The position numbers and the translations under genes were made by a program. From contig RCAB01000277.1 of the NCBI GenBank assembly GCA_003640385.1, positions 1-64,000 on the forward strand: a DNA stretch of 64,000 bases, in the 5' to 3' direction. The first letter of the stretch is position 1. The number at the start of each line of letters is the position of its first letter. The notes beneath the pieces were generated by a model. The model searched no databases. It saw only the letters and a list, made by a program, of their open reading frames with translations, and was not told the DNA's origin. Source of the stretch: Setaria digitata (taxonomy: Eukaryota > Nematoda > Chromadorea > Rhabditida > Setariidae). Below, one piece after another: positions 52,531-64,000 of this stretch.

Positions 52531-54611
52531 TTTTCTTAGAATAAATATAGAAATGAAAGGAAATTTTGAATTGCAACCATGGGAATCACTTAATTGTCAG
52601 TGATGGATGGTACTCATTAAATGATATTAATAAGAGAATGCCATCAAGCTGACTGGCCCCAATGAAGAGGTAAAAAAGACTAATCTATGATGAGACTGGA
52701 CTAGACATGAGGAAAGATAGACTAGTCTAAGGAATAGTCGAAATTCATTCAAGCGTTCTTTTCACGAATAACTGGCATATAAAAAAAAGAACATGTCAAT
52801 TAGTAAAGTGAACCATTGGTGCTATTTGCTCTTAAATAACCTTTTTTTTGTTGTCATAATTTTAAAAAATATTTTCTTTCTCGGCGGGAAGTGAAATCAT
52901 TCTCATTGTTTCGTATGCCACAATTTGTTGTTTTTTTCCTTGCCGATGTCCACTACAAAGGAATAATTTGATTGTTATTTGGGAACAATTTCAGTGGCAC
53001 CCATACAGGTGAACTTCTTGAAAGGTCAATTTTTTTCTAATCTATGGAATTTGTCTGTTCAATTCACTGACTTCGGAAAAAGAGAGTTCCCGAGAAAATG
53101 ATCATGGATTTGGGATATGGTAGGCACGACAGCAAAAAGGTGCTGCATTTCCTTGTCATTGTCACTTTCATTTTCATTCAAATCTTGTCCCATCCAAATA
53201 ATTATTAATTATTTCACTGCAATTATTTATTACTATTTGTTACTACTGTTAATTATCATTGTTGATTATTATTATTATTTTGGTGCTTTATTTAAGTAAA
53301 ATTTACTGAATCTAATCGAAAAATTTTCCAAAACAATGAAAAGAAAGGAAAGAAGTTGTGAAGTTGGAACAAAAAATATTTAAAAAGTGTTAATTTTCAA
53401 AGGTGGAACATACGTCACTGTGACTGAAATATTCTTCGATAACTCGTTGAACTTTTTGGAATTATGATGTTTTTGTTTAGTGCTTGTGGTGCTTTTTAAA
53501 TTTCCCCAAAAAAAAATGTTCCATTCGAAATTGATTTGTCGTCAGTGGACGACCGGATATACTCTCCGGAAATTCATACAACGATCAGACAACTATTCGA
53601 AAATTCTATTTTCCGGACATGGTAAATCTCAACCGATACAAACGCATATTTTTAAATGCTCACATTTGAAACTGCTGTTGAACGACACCCTGCCGTTGTG
53701 TGTGTGTGTGTGTCTGTCTGTTTATACTGGTCTGTCTATTGCCACTGTAGTTCCTGTTCCACTTTTTACATTCAAATTCCCGCATACAGCCACACTTTTT
53801 CTTATTTGTCGGGAGGGGAGCACCTCAACATCCGATGTCACAATGGCTGAACACATGCAGTAGCAGCTGTCACCCTCATCTCATCCTATTCCTTCTAATT
53901 AACCATTCCTTAATGACACTTCTCAACCTTCATTCCGGACCTTTTAACAAATTTTTCTTATCAGCAGCATTCTTATCATTTGTATCAGTCAATTCCATTA
54001 AAGTAATTCATTACCTTATCAAATATGGTTATTATCATTTCATTTCATACTCTTTTCGCGTCCTACTTTGATTATTTTAATATTATAAGTGAATAGTTTT
54101 ATATGGTATTTCATTTTTTATTCATTTACTTATTCATAAAATAGCTTTATTTTCTTTTTGTCTTTAGAATTTTGCAACATTTGCTGATAAGATTAAGTTT
54201 TTAGTTCATTATTAATATTATTATTTAATATGATAAAAATTTAACAAGGGAAGAATAGTGGCAGGGGATTTTTACATAATGCTGATATAGTTATCATTTC
54301 CATTCTTTTAGTCATGAATTTATCTTTTCGTTCAATTCCAAACTTTCAATCTGATATTGCCATTTTGCGTCCATTTAATTTCCATTTTATTTGCAAAAAC
54401 TTTTCCATTTGATATCCATGTACCGATCTTTTTTGAAATGACACAGAAAGAGGTTCATTTTCACCTTAATTAATTAGCGAAAAGTGAACAAGAAAATTGA
54501 ATTAGGATCTCGAAGAGGAAGCATTATCAGTGAGTCGATATATAACATATATGGATGTGCACTGCTCCAGAAAAATTATAATGATTTTTTAGAAGTTTAA
54601 GATTAAACTGT

Positions 54612-54900
54612 TATTCAGGATTTAAAGATCACATATAGTAAAATGTTCCGGATTCAAAAAGTCGACGCTTATAATGATGCGGACTGAGGCTTCAAAAAAT
54701 GAAAAGCTGGTACTCAGGCTTCAAAAAGTCGATAATTACAATGTTACTCGGAATTCAACAGGTTAACGACTAGACCGATGCTCAGGATTGAGAAAGTTGA
54801 TGATTAGACTGACTCTCAGGATTAAAAAAGTTGTCAATGCCAATGATTCCTGAACTGTGCAAGTCAACAGTTACAAATAGTATTCAGGATTCAGAAATCC
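54612..54900. repeat. Degenerate minisatellite, about 31-36 bp unit, about 8 copies
   Basis: Successive units begin with a variant of TACTCAGGATTCAAAAAGT, followed by a C/G-A-TAATTACAAT-like second half. The best copies are near 54710-54830. Units differ by several bases and by length, so this is an old tandem array. It stands alone in the desert and contains no open frame across units. Confidence 0.7.
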
Positions 54901-57900
54901 ATCTAATATTCCTTTTTACCTGTCACGAAGAGTTTCTCTTTGTTTTTTTCTTTCATTCGCTGTTGAAAGGGTGACAGCACTCGTCTGCACTGGAAATAAA
55001 TTGTCACTTATATCTCGAAGTTGTGTCGAATGACAGACAATGCACTGCTCGATTCGAGGACATGCCAACCTCTCCTTACCTCTTTCACTCTTTTTTATAG
55101 ACATTTATTTGTCAACGTCATCGTCCTGAGCTCTAATAAACCTGATGTTTACTATCCATATGGCTATGACCCGACCTGATGTCAAATTCTTCACAATACT
55201 GAGGTTGTGTCATCTACCATAGCCATTCACCTATCTGACAATTTCTAAAGGAGAAAAATGCTTTGATTTGATTTGTTCTGTTTTGTAACAAAATAAACTA
55301 GCAATTTCAAAATTCTTGACGATCGGTGTTGGTTACAAATGTCATAAATAGTTTTGTCACATAATGCAGCTGTTCGCCGAAAGAAACCGCTCATAAATCC
55401 ATTAAGCTAGAAATAAATTTCTGCACCAATTCATTAATTATATTACTTAAATAATAAGAGCAGGTGAAGATATTTTTTCCGGATTTTTGCTCTTTTTAGC
55501 ACTGTAATTCATTATTCATTTATTCATAATCTTGTGAAAGAAGAAAATTGAATGGCATGGAAAATACTGCACACCGAAATAAGAGATTTGGTCAAAAATT
55601 ATTTAAGGATTTGAAATTATTAGACAATTAAAATGTTAGAATGGAAACAGAGAAAATATAAGGAGAAATCTTGAGAATGTTTTAGGATTAAATTTCATTG
55701 TTAGCAGTTACGATGTTTCGCTGTTCTTTACTTACACTCACAGAATTTTCCTCTGTACTTCAAATTTCATTTCTAATTTTTAAGGCTCCTTGCTTGAGAT
55801 TTATTTTCCCTATCGATCTTTTTTTTACGTTTCACTTTACTTTTATCAAAATTTCCGTTTTTTGGTTGATTAATTTTTGTTCTCGTTGATATGCCTCCAT
55901 CTTGCACTCATCAATTCTTATCAAATTTCAATTTCCCACTTTGCAGTCCTTTTCCTATAGAAATTAAGAAATTAGAAATTTTATTCGCTAATATTTTGGA
56001 TGAAATTTTTTGCGCTTGAGGTAAAATGTTTGGACATTTGCTATCCCAGTAAATTAGTCCTGAAATATTTAAGTTAAAGGAAAATTTATAGCAACAAACA
56101 ATATGAAAACACAACACACACATATGAAAAGTAATGACATTGACTTCAAGAAGGTCATTCAAGCGGGAACCTGACCCTGTCTGCCCTTTCTGCGACCTTT
56201 CCACTACTGTACACGCACCACTTGTCATATCAATTTTTCAACTCTCTACATATCTTACCTATTTCATTTATCGATCCGTTTCAAATCATTCTTACTAAAT
56301 TTTTCTTTCACTGTTTATTAAAACTCTCAGCAAATAGATCTCAGTTAATCAAATTTCACTAACAAAGTCTGCCATTCTCCATTCTCATTACCAACTAAAG
56401 TAATGTACCGTATCTCAGATCTAAGCCGAAAGAAAATTTTTCGTCAAAACTTTGTTCTTTTATCGATTGCTCATTTTAGGTTTAAGTTGAAGTTGAATAT
56501 ATATGCATACAAATACTTATTTGTATTAAATTTACACTATTCTCAGCACAACATTTTTCAAATTTCAAAATTTTTCGGAATTTTTCAAAAAATAAATAAT
56601 TTAAATTTACTAAATTATATTATACTTTAGCTTATTGAATTTCATTTTTCAAACTTACTGCATTCAAATAAATTTATTAACAAAAACTTTTAGCTAGATT
56701 GAAAGCAATAAATGATCGTGAGTTTCAAATAAAGCATATTTCATTTAATTAAATCTTTTAAAAAGAATAATCTATGAATAACTGCTGAAATTCGATTCTG
56801 GGTAGAAGCTAAGTCAACTGTTGCAGAAATATGATCCCATTTTGCATCGATTAACATTTCCACGTTGCTCAGATAGCAGATATTATCATTTGAAAAATGA
56901 AAATTTTCCTGCAACTTTTAAAAGTTCTTCCTTGCATTCATCAATTGTTGCCTTGAAAAATAATTTTTTTTCCTTTTATAAATGGATTCAAAAAAGAAGC
57001 AAAAGAAGTCTTCTTGCAATCGCATTTTCTTTTGAAGCACTTCTTACTATTCGTAATCAATGTATTTGCCGTTCTCGAATGTTAGCGTCATTTCAAGGCT
57101 GATTCCCACATTTTTACACATCTTGATTGGTGGCAAAAAGTTAGACATTTCGATAGCCCAAAAATGGATATTTCGTTCGGATGGGTTCTTTTTTTGCGAT
57201 TTGCCTGAGAAATAGTTTTGTGGAGTGTAACATTGAAATGACCTTGCGGCTATCATTTATCATCAGTAGAACACTACGCAACTTTCACTTCTTCCAAAAA
57301 TGTAATTGAATTTTATCATTAAATGAATCGTGTTAAAAAAAATGGTAATAATTGATAGCATAGATTAGAAAAAAAAAAAAAAAATGGGAGAGTCATTCAG
57401 AATTATTCTATGTAACAAAACTTTGAATCAAATTTTTGATGCATATTTTTTTTTAAGAAAATGATGAATTTCAACTTTCAGAATAAATTTGAACCTCAGA
57501 GTATTATCTTTCCAATTCAACTGAATGCAAATTTACCAGATTGAAAAATCGTTTAATTCTCTCTTGCTCACTTTTCTTCTTTTTTTTTATCACTGATAAC
57601 AATAGTTCCGCAGTTTATTCTACCTTGTATGTTTTTGTCTCAAAATAATTACGAATTTCCAGAAATCTTCCCAAATTGAAAATAAAATTTCCGGTGTTTT
57701 TTCTGTTTAGAGTTATGTTTAAAGCTAATGAAGTGAAGTGGCATATATCAGTTGGAAGTAATATTCTATATGAGTCAGTAAACGTCCTTTGTAAAAAAAA
57801 CTCGTTGTTGGCCAGGCCTGAAGTACCAACTATTTTAATAAATGAATTATAATTGATTATAATAGATGATTGATTGTTATGATATAATGTTTTAAATTGT

Positions 57901-59387
57901 CTAATGGCTGAATAATGATTCTTTTTCGGCTCACAACATCAATAAGTTAATCAAACAAGGAATAGTGTTATTAAAAAAAAATGCTTTAAGGATATGGATA
58001 TATAAATATATTTATGATATGTTTTAGGATAAGGTTACATTTAATCACTGTCAGTTTTCACTTCTCCTGCAAATTTAACAAATTTGAAGCCAAACTTATA
58101 ATGATTCCCAGTAGAAAGGATTATGTTGTTCGAGCATTTTAAATTTAAAACAAATCAAAAAAAGAATTATTCTTTTGCAAACAATGAGTATGATTTAATA
58201 GAAAGCAAAACTTGTTTGAAGATTTAAAAAGAAAAAAAATTATGCTTTAACACAAACTTCATGCGCTTAATTTAGTTAATGTATTATTTTACTATGATAA
58301 TTTGTCGGAATATGAACATCGCACAGTAAAAAAAAAGAGCAAACATTTGAACTACGATTGTTTTTTTGTAAAAATTTATTAAAATAAACAAGCGAGGAAA
58401 AAAGATATTAAATGACTTTCATTTCCTTTTTAAACAAAATGTTCCGGTTGTAGATCCGTAACCAGTTATTGTTATTATTTGTGAACAATTTCGATTTCGA
58501 TGTAATGTCCAATTATACACAAAGAAAATCTCGTTCTTCAAATCAGATTTCACTGATTTCGTCAACAATGGTCAACTGTGTAATTACTGTATCCAGTTCT
58601 ATTTTCATTTTCATCGCCCACCTTTTGAGAAACTTGTTTTTAATAAAATTTCATCATTATTGTTATTTTTCGATGACATTATTGTTATTGTAATTATCAT
58701 TATCTCTATCATCTTCATTAAATCTTCTATCTTTTATTTATTAATTATTATGATGTACATAATTAGAATCATCAAATATGGCTATTTCTTTGCTTAATTA
58801 TAACCTTTATTACAAGTGGTTCGTTCGCATATCTCAATAACAAGAATTGTTATCATTATCGATATTACTGCTGTCAGGCCAATGCTAATATTGGGCAATA
58901 CTACAAGTTTACGGCTATATACGTCTACTGTTATTCCATATCAATCATCACTGATATGATGATAATTATATATCGCTATCAGTCCTTTTACATATCATTG
59001 TGTTTGAATTACATTTTCATTAAATTCTAACAATTTTTTCTAAGTAAATGAGATTTTATATGTAATAACCAGTAAGCAATAGAATATTACCATGAGGCGT
59101 AAGTAAATAAAACTTTTCCATCGAATAATATGTTTTGCTCTCTGAAGATTAAATTTTTGGACCAGGTGCAAATTAATGATATCATTCTTTTACGGTCACC
59201 TTTTGGAAATCTAAGAAAATCGTAAGAAGTAAAACTTTCAATTGAAATACATTCAGATATGAGTCACAAGATAATGATGACTACTCTATTTCAATTGTTA
59301 ACTTTTCGCTTTCTTTTCTCTTTCTGTGTGTGACAGCAATTGTTTCAACAATATCGATGATAATTTTTGATATGAATAAGTTAAGAC

Positions 59388-59399
59388 TAATATTTACAG
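59388..59399 (+). promoter_or_regulatory. Acceptor before the bZIP start: spliced-leader or intron acceptor
   Basis: TAATATTTACAG ends 7 nt before the ATG at 59407. This spacing is typical of a trans-spliced leader on nematode mRNAs, but the site could also be the cis acceptor of an intron from an upstream noncoding or coding exon. Sequence alone does not decide. Confidence 0.45.
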
Positions 59400-59406
59400 A
59401 TGTGTT

Positions 59407-62009
59407 ATGGATGGACTAGGCGTTGAATCGTGTCCAAGTCCGCAATCATCTTCATCATTAAAAGGTTTGAATCTAATCTGTTCCAATAATCAAATAGAAC
59501 GACGTCCACCCGATTCATCAAACAGTTCCGAAACATCCATTTCACCAGTACCATCTAATACCGATTTCAGCAAGCGGTTCGTCTTCTATAAACTGAATTT
59601 AAATTTGCACTGTCAAATTTCAGAAATAAATTTGATCGAACGATAAAGGTAAAATTCAATCCTTTTTTAACTTTCCGTCTTTTCACACGGAAAAAAGAGG
59701 ATAGTGTAGGGGTTATCTAGGTGTGTGAGTGAGTATTCAGAAGATTCTGACTATTTTCTAACAAAAAAAGTGTTCTGGAGCAGGCTATCCGTAAACGAAA
59801 GTAACAAAGATGACGCGAACTGGGAAAACCGACAGTATAACAATGACGCTGCAAAAAGGTCACGCGAAAGACGTCGTATGAATGATATGGTATTTGCAAT
59901 TTAAATTTTATTCAGAGATTTAAAGTTTGAAATATTCATTCATTTCAATTCCACTATAAGTCAGTTTTTCCATTTCGCTTTCAGACTATGGAACAAAAGT
60001 TACTCGAACTAACTAAAGAAAATAATCTACTAAGGAGTCGGTTGAAACAGCAACAACAGCAGCAACAACAACAACAAGCAATACGTTTGGTAACATCTGC
60101 CTCGCATGATAGCGTCATTGTATCAACCTCACAACGAAAGGATACCATTGCTTCGGTGGTACCAACGGTACCCTCTTTGCCGGTATCATCGGTAACAACC
60201 CTTGCAGCCAATTTGGCAAATGTTATCGGACCACCAACAAAGCTACCAGCAATGTTTCCAACGCATCTATTTACTACTGCACCGCTACTTGCAACACCAT
60301 CCAGTTCTGCCCCTCCACCAATTTTTCCACCATCCGGTACCGCTGCAACGCCACTCTTAACATCTGCAACTACTGCACCACAGGTAGCAGTATCTGCAAC
60401 ACAACAACTTCCTGCACTGCAGATCTGCACACTGCAAGCTGCACTGCAACAAGTACAACAGGCAGGTATCTATGGTATTTTGTGGTGCTCGATGATATGG
60501 TATATTCCAGGAAACTTCTTCCAGTTGATTCTTGAATGATTGTTTCAGAATTATTGCTCCTCATCTGGTGCAGCAACAATTTCTTCCGGCCATGGTGCCT
60601 TCCAACCGTTTCACAGCTCTCGCGATCCGACAAGTTCCACGCAAAGTTACAGTCCTGATTCGTCAACAAACGATGCTACACCTGTCGACTACTCTTTACA
60701 CGGAACAATTCACATAGGTTACTATTTCATCTGCATGATATATCGGCTGCAAGTAGGTATTCATGTTGCTGTTACAGAAACGCCATCCGATCCGTCGCAC
60801 ATTCTGAGATACCGACTGCTAGAGCGACATTTAGATGTCTCTACAGAAGCTGAAACCGAACAGCATGTGCCGACTGATACCCTGGCGCAATCGTCATCCT
60901 CGTCGGAACGAGCTCGTGAAAGTGATCTGGACGATAAGCCACGGTCTCTGCTTGGTTCGCTACTTTCGACCAAACGGACTTCACCGCTTGTTGCTCAGAG
61001 TCGAACAGATACTCATTCCGGTCTCAACAATGCATCACCCAAAGATGTAAACTAAATCCAGAAAATGACATTATCTTTAGCCAAACTTTCAGGCTTTTGT
61101 AGTGATTTTTCTGCTTCGAGTTCCTTTTGATTCTGAGAGTTGCGCTGTGTTTTCAAAAACATAATATTAATTCACATCTTTATTTCTTGAAATCAAATCC
61201 GAGCACTTTAACGTAGAAGTCATGCCAGTAAATTCGAATAGTTCTCAATAGCAGTGCAAGAATTCTTTTAATTCTTGTGATATGCACTAGCCTTTGCAAT
61301 TCATTGCACAATTTTTTTCTATTTTTCAAAACTCACCACATCAAATGAATAAGTTATTTTGCAGAATGATTTGAAAAACTGTTTGAGTAGTTTGGCAGTA
61401 AATTTGAGTAACGCAATGCCAGGAACACGAACCACGGTATCAGGGGTACCATCAAAGCCTGTAATAATAGGTTCAATGGCCATATCAGGAGCATCAGCGA
61501 TTAAAAGTGATAGCAGTGATAGCATGGAATCACCAACCAGTAATAATAGCACAACCGATTCAATGCGATCACAACTCAGTCCTTCAACTCCTAAAAATTC
61601 CGCAATTGTTAAAGCTTTACGTTCAAAACCATCTAGCAAGGTAAAATTGGATCAAATTTGATTGTAATATTGCTGATTTCTTTTAAGACGGGTTTGAAAT
61701 ACTGCCAGTGCTGGTTGGCAGTTTTCAATTCTGCCTTTGCGCCGGAAATTAGAACTAATTTTATGAAATTCTTTTTGTAAGTTCAAAGCATTCCAGCAGC
61801 AATACATAGATCGTAGAAGGCGTAACAACGAAGCAGCAAAACGATGTCGCGCTAATCGTCGAGCCCAGTTCGAGTATCGCAGTAAACGAGCCCAGCAACT
61901 GGAGGCCGAAAATGATGAACTTCGGAAAGAGATGAATCGTTTGAATCAGGAATTAGAACAACTTAAAGCATTACATGCAGCTAAAAGTGCTACTGTTCTT
62001 CAGCGGTGA
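59407..62009 (+). CDS. Transcription factor with two predicted bZIP domains (PAR/CES-2-like basic regions)
   Basis: Seven exons in phase: 59407-59576, 59784-59889, 59985-60452, 60549-60717, 60778-61046, 61365-61640 and 61797-62009. They give 556 residues. bZIP 1: basic region NNDAAKRSRERRR at about 76-88, then a short zipper (M94, L101, L108) running into ten glutamines (114-123). A long S/T/P/A/Q-rich middle looks like a transactivation region. bZIP 2: RRRRNNEAAKRCRANRR at about 492-508, then leucines 521, 528, 535 and 542. Both domains keep the N-x7-R spacing and heptad register typical of DNA-binding bZIPs, and the first spans an exon junction, which supports that splice. The basic regions resemble PAR/NFIL3/CES-2 factors, which bind palindromic sites as dimers. 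Two bZIPs in one chain are not a usual arrangement. Weak points: the exon 2 acceptor (GGAGCAG at 59777-59783) and the exon 3 donor (AA|GTACAA, chosen for phase). Alternative models are two isoforms or two genes. AATAAA at 62683-62688. Confidence 0.75.
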
Positions 62010-63032
62010 CTTTTTTTAAAAAATGAAAACAAGGAAGGTGATCAGTATTTCTATTAATCAGATATTGAATTTTAGAAAAGTTTTCTTTAAAAAACAAATT
62101 TCAGGGAAGTTTTAAATCTTTGTATTTTTCGACCACAAAAAATTTTTTTTAAATTTATAAAATAGTAATTTGTCAAGTATTTCATTATAATTTACTAATG
62201 TCAATTTTTTAATCCACATTTTGTATTTTTAATTTGTTCTTGTTTCAAGTTTTAAATTTGATTCAGTGCCTTAAAATCTTGAAGGCGAATTCCGAAAATT
62301 CCAAAAAAAAACTTTTAAAAAAATTTTTTTTTTTTGGAATTAGACGTAAATATTGCTGAGGAAAAGTGAATTATGTATTTATCTTGTTTAATACATGTTT
62401 AATTACCTCTGCTTAAAGAAAAAGATTAATCAGCTTGACATTTGACCTCAGTTTTCTCCTTTTTGTTTAGTTCGTAGAATTAACGTGTCAATTTATTACA
62501 AGACATAGATTCAAATGTATTTTCCATGTCCTCCTTTTTTTTTAATTTTTGTTCTTATGTGTGCTTTACGGAATTATACGTCACTGTATGACTTTTGACC
62601 TCATTTTTTTTGTACTGCTTTTTAGTTTTCTTTTTGTGTATTTTTCTGGAATAATTCAGTAATTTGATTTTACAATATATTGAATAAACTATTTTTTTCT
62701 GTTTGAAATCTCTGATTCAGTGCTGGTCGTTAGTATGGCTTTTTTTAACTGGTATCAATTGAATTTTTTTGAATTGAATTCAGCATCAAAAGTATTTATT
62801 AGTTTCGAAGGCCAGAAATAAATAAACAAATTTAGTTAGTTAGTTTTTTTTTTTTAACTGCTATCAATTATCCATTAAAAATGCAAAATTATGATATTTA
62901 TTCGTAATTTGCAAAACATCCGTTTTATTTATTTATTATCAAAATATCTGTTTTATAAAATTAACTTGCAAATATCATCAAAAATAAACATTGAAACAGT
63001 TCATAAGCATAGTTGAAGTGTGAAAATATATT
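62010..63032. other. Convergent 3' region
   Basis: About 1 kb between the stops of the bZIP gene (+) and the kinase gene (-). It is very AT-rich, with T-runs. It contains the bZIP 3' untranslated region and a minus-strand AATAAATAAATAAA at about 62922-62936 that could end the kinase transcript. No gene is seen. Confidence 0.6.
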
Positions 63033-63889
63033 TCATTTATTGCGTCTCCTCATTTTAGATCGCATTTTATATTTTTTGCTCTGCAAATGAGAATATCAGC
63101 TTTCTATGCCACTTGCGCTAATTCATTTGATATGTATAATTATTATTATTTTTTTTTTTTGAGAATGTTGGTTCTGTAATGCTTTAAAGTTATTATGAAT
63201 TAACTGAATTTGCTTTGAACTATAAAATTAGAAAAAAAAAAATAACATTTTAATCACTTCAATATAGTTTAGAAATTTAATGAAAAAATGAGCTTTTTTC
63301 CTTTCTTTTTAATGAACACTTTCAAATACTCACCGATTGTAACCGTATCGGACTGTTGGAGTATACTTTCAGCGATATATTTTGTTTCAGCGAATCATTC
63401 ATTTGTCGAGGTGATGAGGTATCTTTACCGGAATTCAGTGTGATTGCTGTTACGGTATCTGTATGTTTCTGATAAGCATCCACTTCGGCTGCTGGTTGGT
63501 TAAGTCTTTTGGCTATTTTTTCTAATTTTTTTACTGCCTTGAAGAGTAGACAGTAAAATGAGCATAATAAAATAATTAAAAAAAACCTACTCTTAAATCA
63601 TTTTACTACCGTAAATCGATATGTTAATATTTAACTAAATCAAAGATTTTTAGAAAATATTTCTTTGCTATAAACCATATTTCTTCCAAGTCTTGTTTTA
63701 GTATAATTATAAATTGGAAATTATTTTCGCTACCTTTTTTACTCAATAATTAGAAATATTAGTTAACGAAACAAAAATTACAGTTGATATAGGCCATCGT
63801 GATGCCGGATTTTGTTCCCAGCAATGTTTAAGCAACGATGATATACCATTTGGCGCTTCCGGTATTGCCATCCTCTTTCCGGCTAGTAC
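63033..63889 (-). CDS. Protein kinase, C-terminal end only (gene continues past the right edge)
   Basis: Three exons in transcript order: 63889-63782, 63537-63334 and 63080-63033, all in phase 0, ending at TGA 63033-63035 (119 codons plus stop). The first exon reads VLAGKRMAIPEAPNGISSLL followed by KHCWEQNPASRWPIS. This is the last part of a kinase domain (helices around subdomains X-XI; CW-x-x-x-P-x-x-R motif) of the TKL/MAP3K type such as TAK1, MLK or ZAK, or of tyrosine kinases. The usual R-P after the motif is R-W-P here. The second exon continues with a KKLEKIAKRLN helix and an S/T/Q-rich tail; the third is a small basic tail (KKYKMRSKMRRRNK). The catalytic loop, DFG and ATP site lie outside the window, so activity and substrate cannot be judged. 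Confidence 0.75.
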
Positions 63890-64000
63890 CTAAATTTTCC
63901 TTTTTATTTTTTTTTTACCTGTCTGTTGACATTTTTGTTTTGATTTAATCAAATTAAAATTTCGTATAAAATTAACCATTTTTTTAACTTCTGTATTCGA
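63890..64000 (-). other. Intron of the kinase gene at the window edge
   Basis: AT-rich sequence directly upstream (minus strand) of the acceptor AAATTTAG at 63890. It should be intronic, because the exon at 63889 starts in the middle of a kinase domain. Confidence 0.6.

Larger units (their letters stand above)
49083..59406. other. Gene desert of about 10.3 kb
   Basis: AT-rich DNA between rpn-9 and the bZIP gene, both on the plus strand. I see simple ATT repeats (52430-52530, 53200-53285), TA-rich runs near 51645-51690, a short TG run near 53698-53714 and a degenerate minisatellite (54612-54900). Open frames such as 53480-53863 (+) and 55911-56228 (-) have no domain, no splice chain and biased composition. 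Remote enhancers or upstream exons of the bZIP gene could lie here: its first listed exon begins behind a good acceptor. Confidence 0.5.

Noticed and set aside
53480..53863. 127-codon plus-strand frame
   Set aside because: It runs through a TG microsatellite that creates the VCVCVC stretch, has no recognised domain and no splice chain.
55911..56228. 105-codon minus-strand frame
   Set aside because: No family resemblance and no splice sites in phase.
59981..60430. 149-codon minus-strand frame opposite bZIP exon 3
   Set aside because: Antisense shadow of the S/T/A-rich coding exon; its CCCCCC run is the complement of the polyglutamine codons.
60532..60717. Alternative frame of bZIP exon 4 (APHLVQQQFLPAMV...)
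   Set aside because: It ends in a stop before the next exon; the phase-0 frame continues in phase through exons 5-7.
1..64000. CRISPR arrays, bacterial operons, insertion sequences, Wolbachia-derived genes
   Set aside because: No regular direct-repeat/spacer array, no transposase or bacterial-type coding run, and every supported gene is intron-bearing and eukaryotic.

Overview
The window looks like nuclear DNA from a parasitic nematode, most likely filarial or another spirurid. This is inferred from strong AT richness, small exons split by introns of about 60 nt to 1.5 kb with TTTCAG-type acceptors, candidate spliced-leader acceptors just upstream of several start codons, and nematode-like gene content. 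No search was run, so the species is not resolved. Most raw open frames here are shadows. The real genes were rebuilt by joining exons with GT-AG (rarely GC-AG) boundaries and matching phases.

Layout. 1-12,848 is almost gene-free: a terminal exon of an unrecognised minus-strand gene (737-898), then about 12 kb of AT-rich DNA with simple repeats. 12,849-16,340 (+) is an alpha-arrestin-like gene lacking its first exon. 17,181-20,571 (-) is a divergent SLC5-type sodium/solute symporter, convergent with it. 23,013-28,855 (-) is a complete mitofusin (fzo-1), head-to-head with a gamma-tubulin complex component at 29,593-34,126 (+). 36,493-41,410 (+) is a GILT-like lysosomal thiol reductase. 43,453-45,230 (-) is a probable DSN1/Mis13 kinetochore subunit, divergent from the proteasome lid subunit rpn-9/PSMD13 at 46,051-49,082 (+). 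49,083-59,406 is a second 10 kb gene desert with a degenerate minisatellite. 59,407-62,009 (+) encodes a transcription factor predicted to carry two separate bZIP domains. 63,033-63,889 (-) is the 3' part of a protein kinase gene running off the right edge.

The genes are mostly unrelated housekeeping functions: mitochondrial fusion, microtubule nucleation, kinetochore, proteasome, lysosomal reduction, transport and trafficking, transcription. They do not form a pathway or gene cluster. Two head-to-head pairs (fzo-1/GCP and DSN1/rpn-9) share short 0.7-0.8 kb promoter regions. The strongest candidate for something undescribed is the dual-bZIP protein. Two single N bases, each between near-perfect direct duplications, are probably assembly joins rather than biology.
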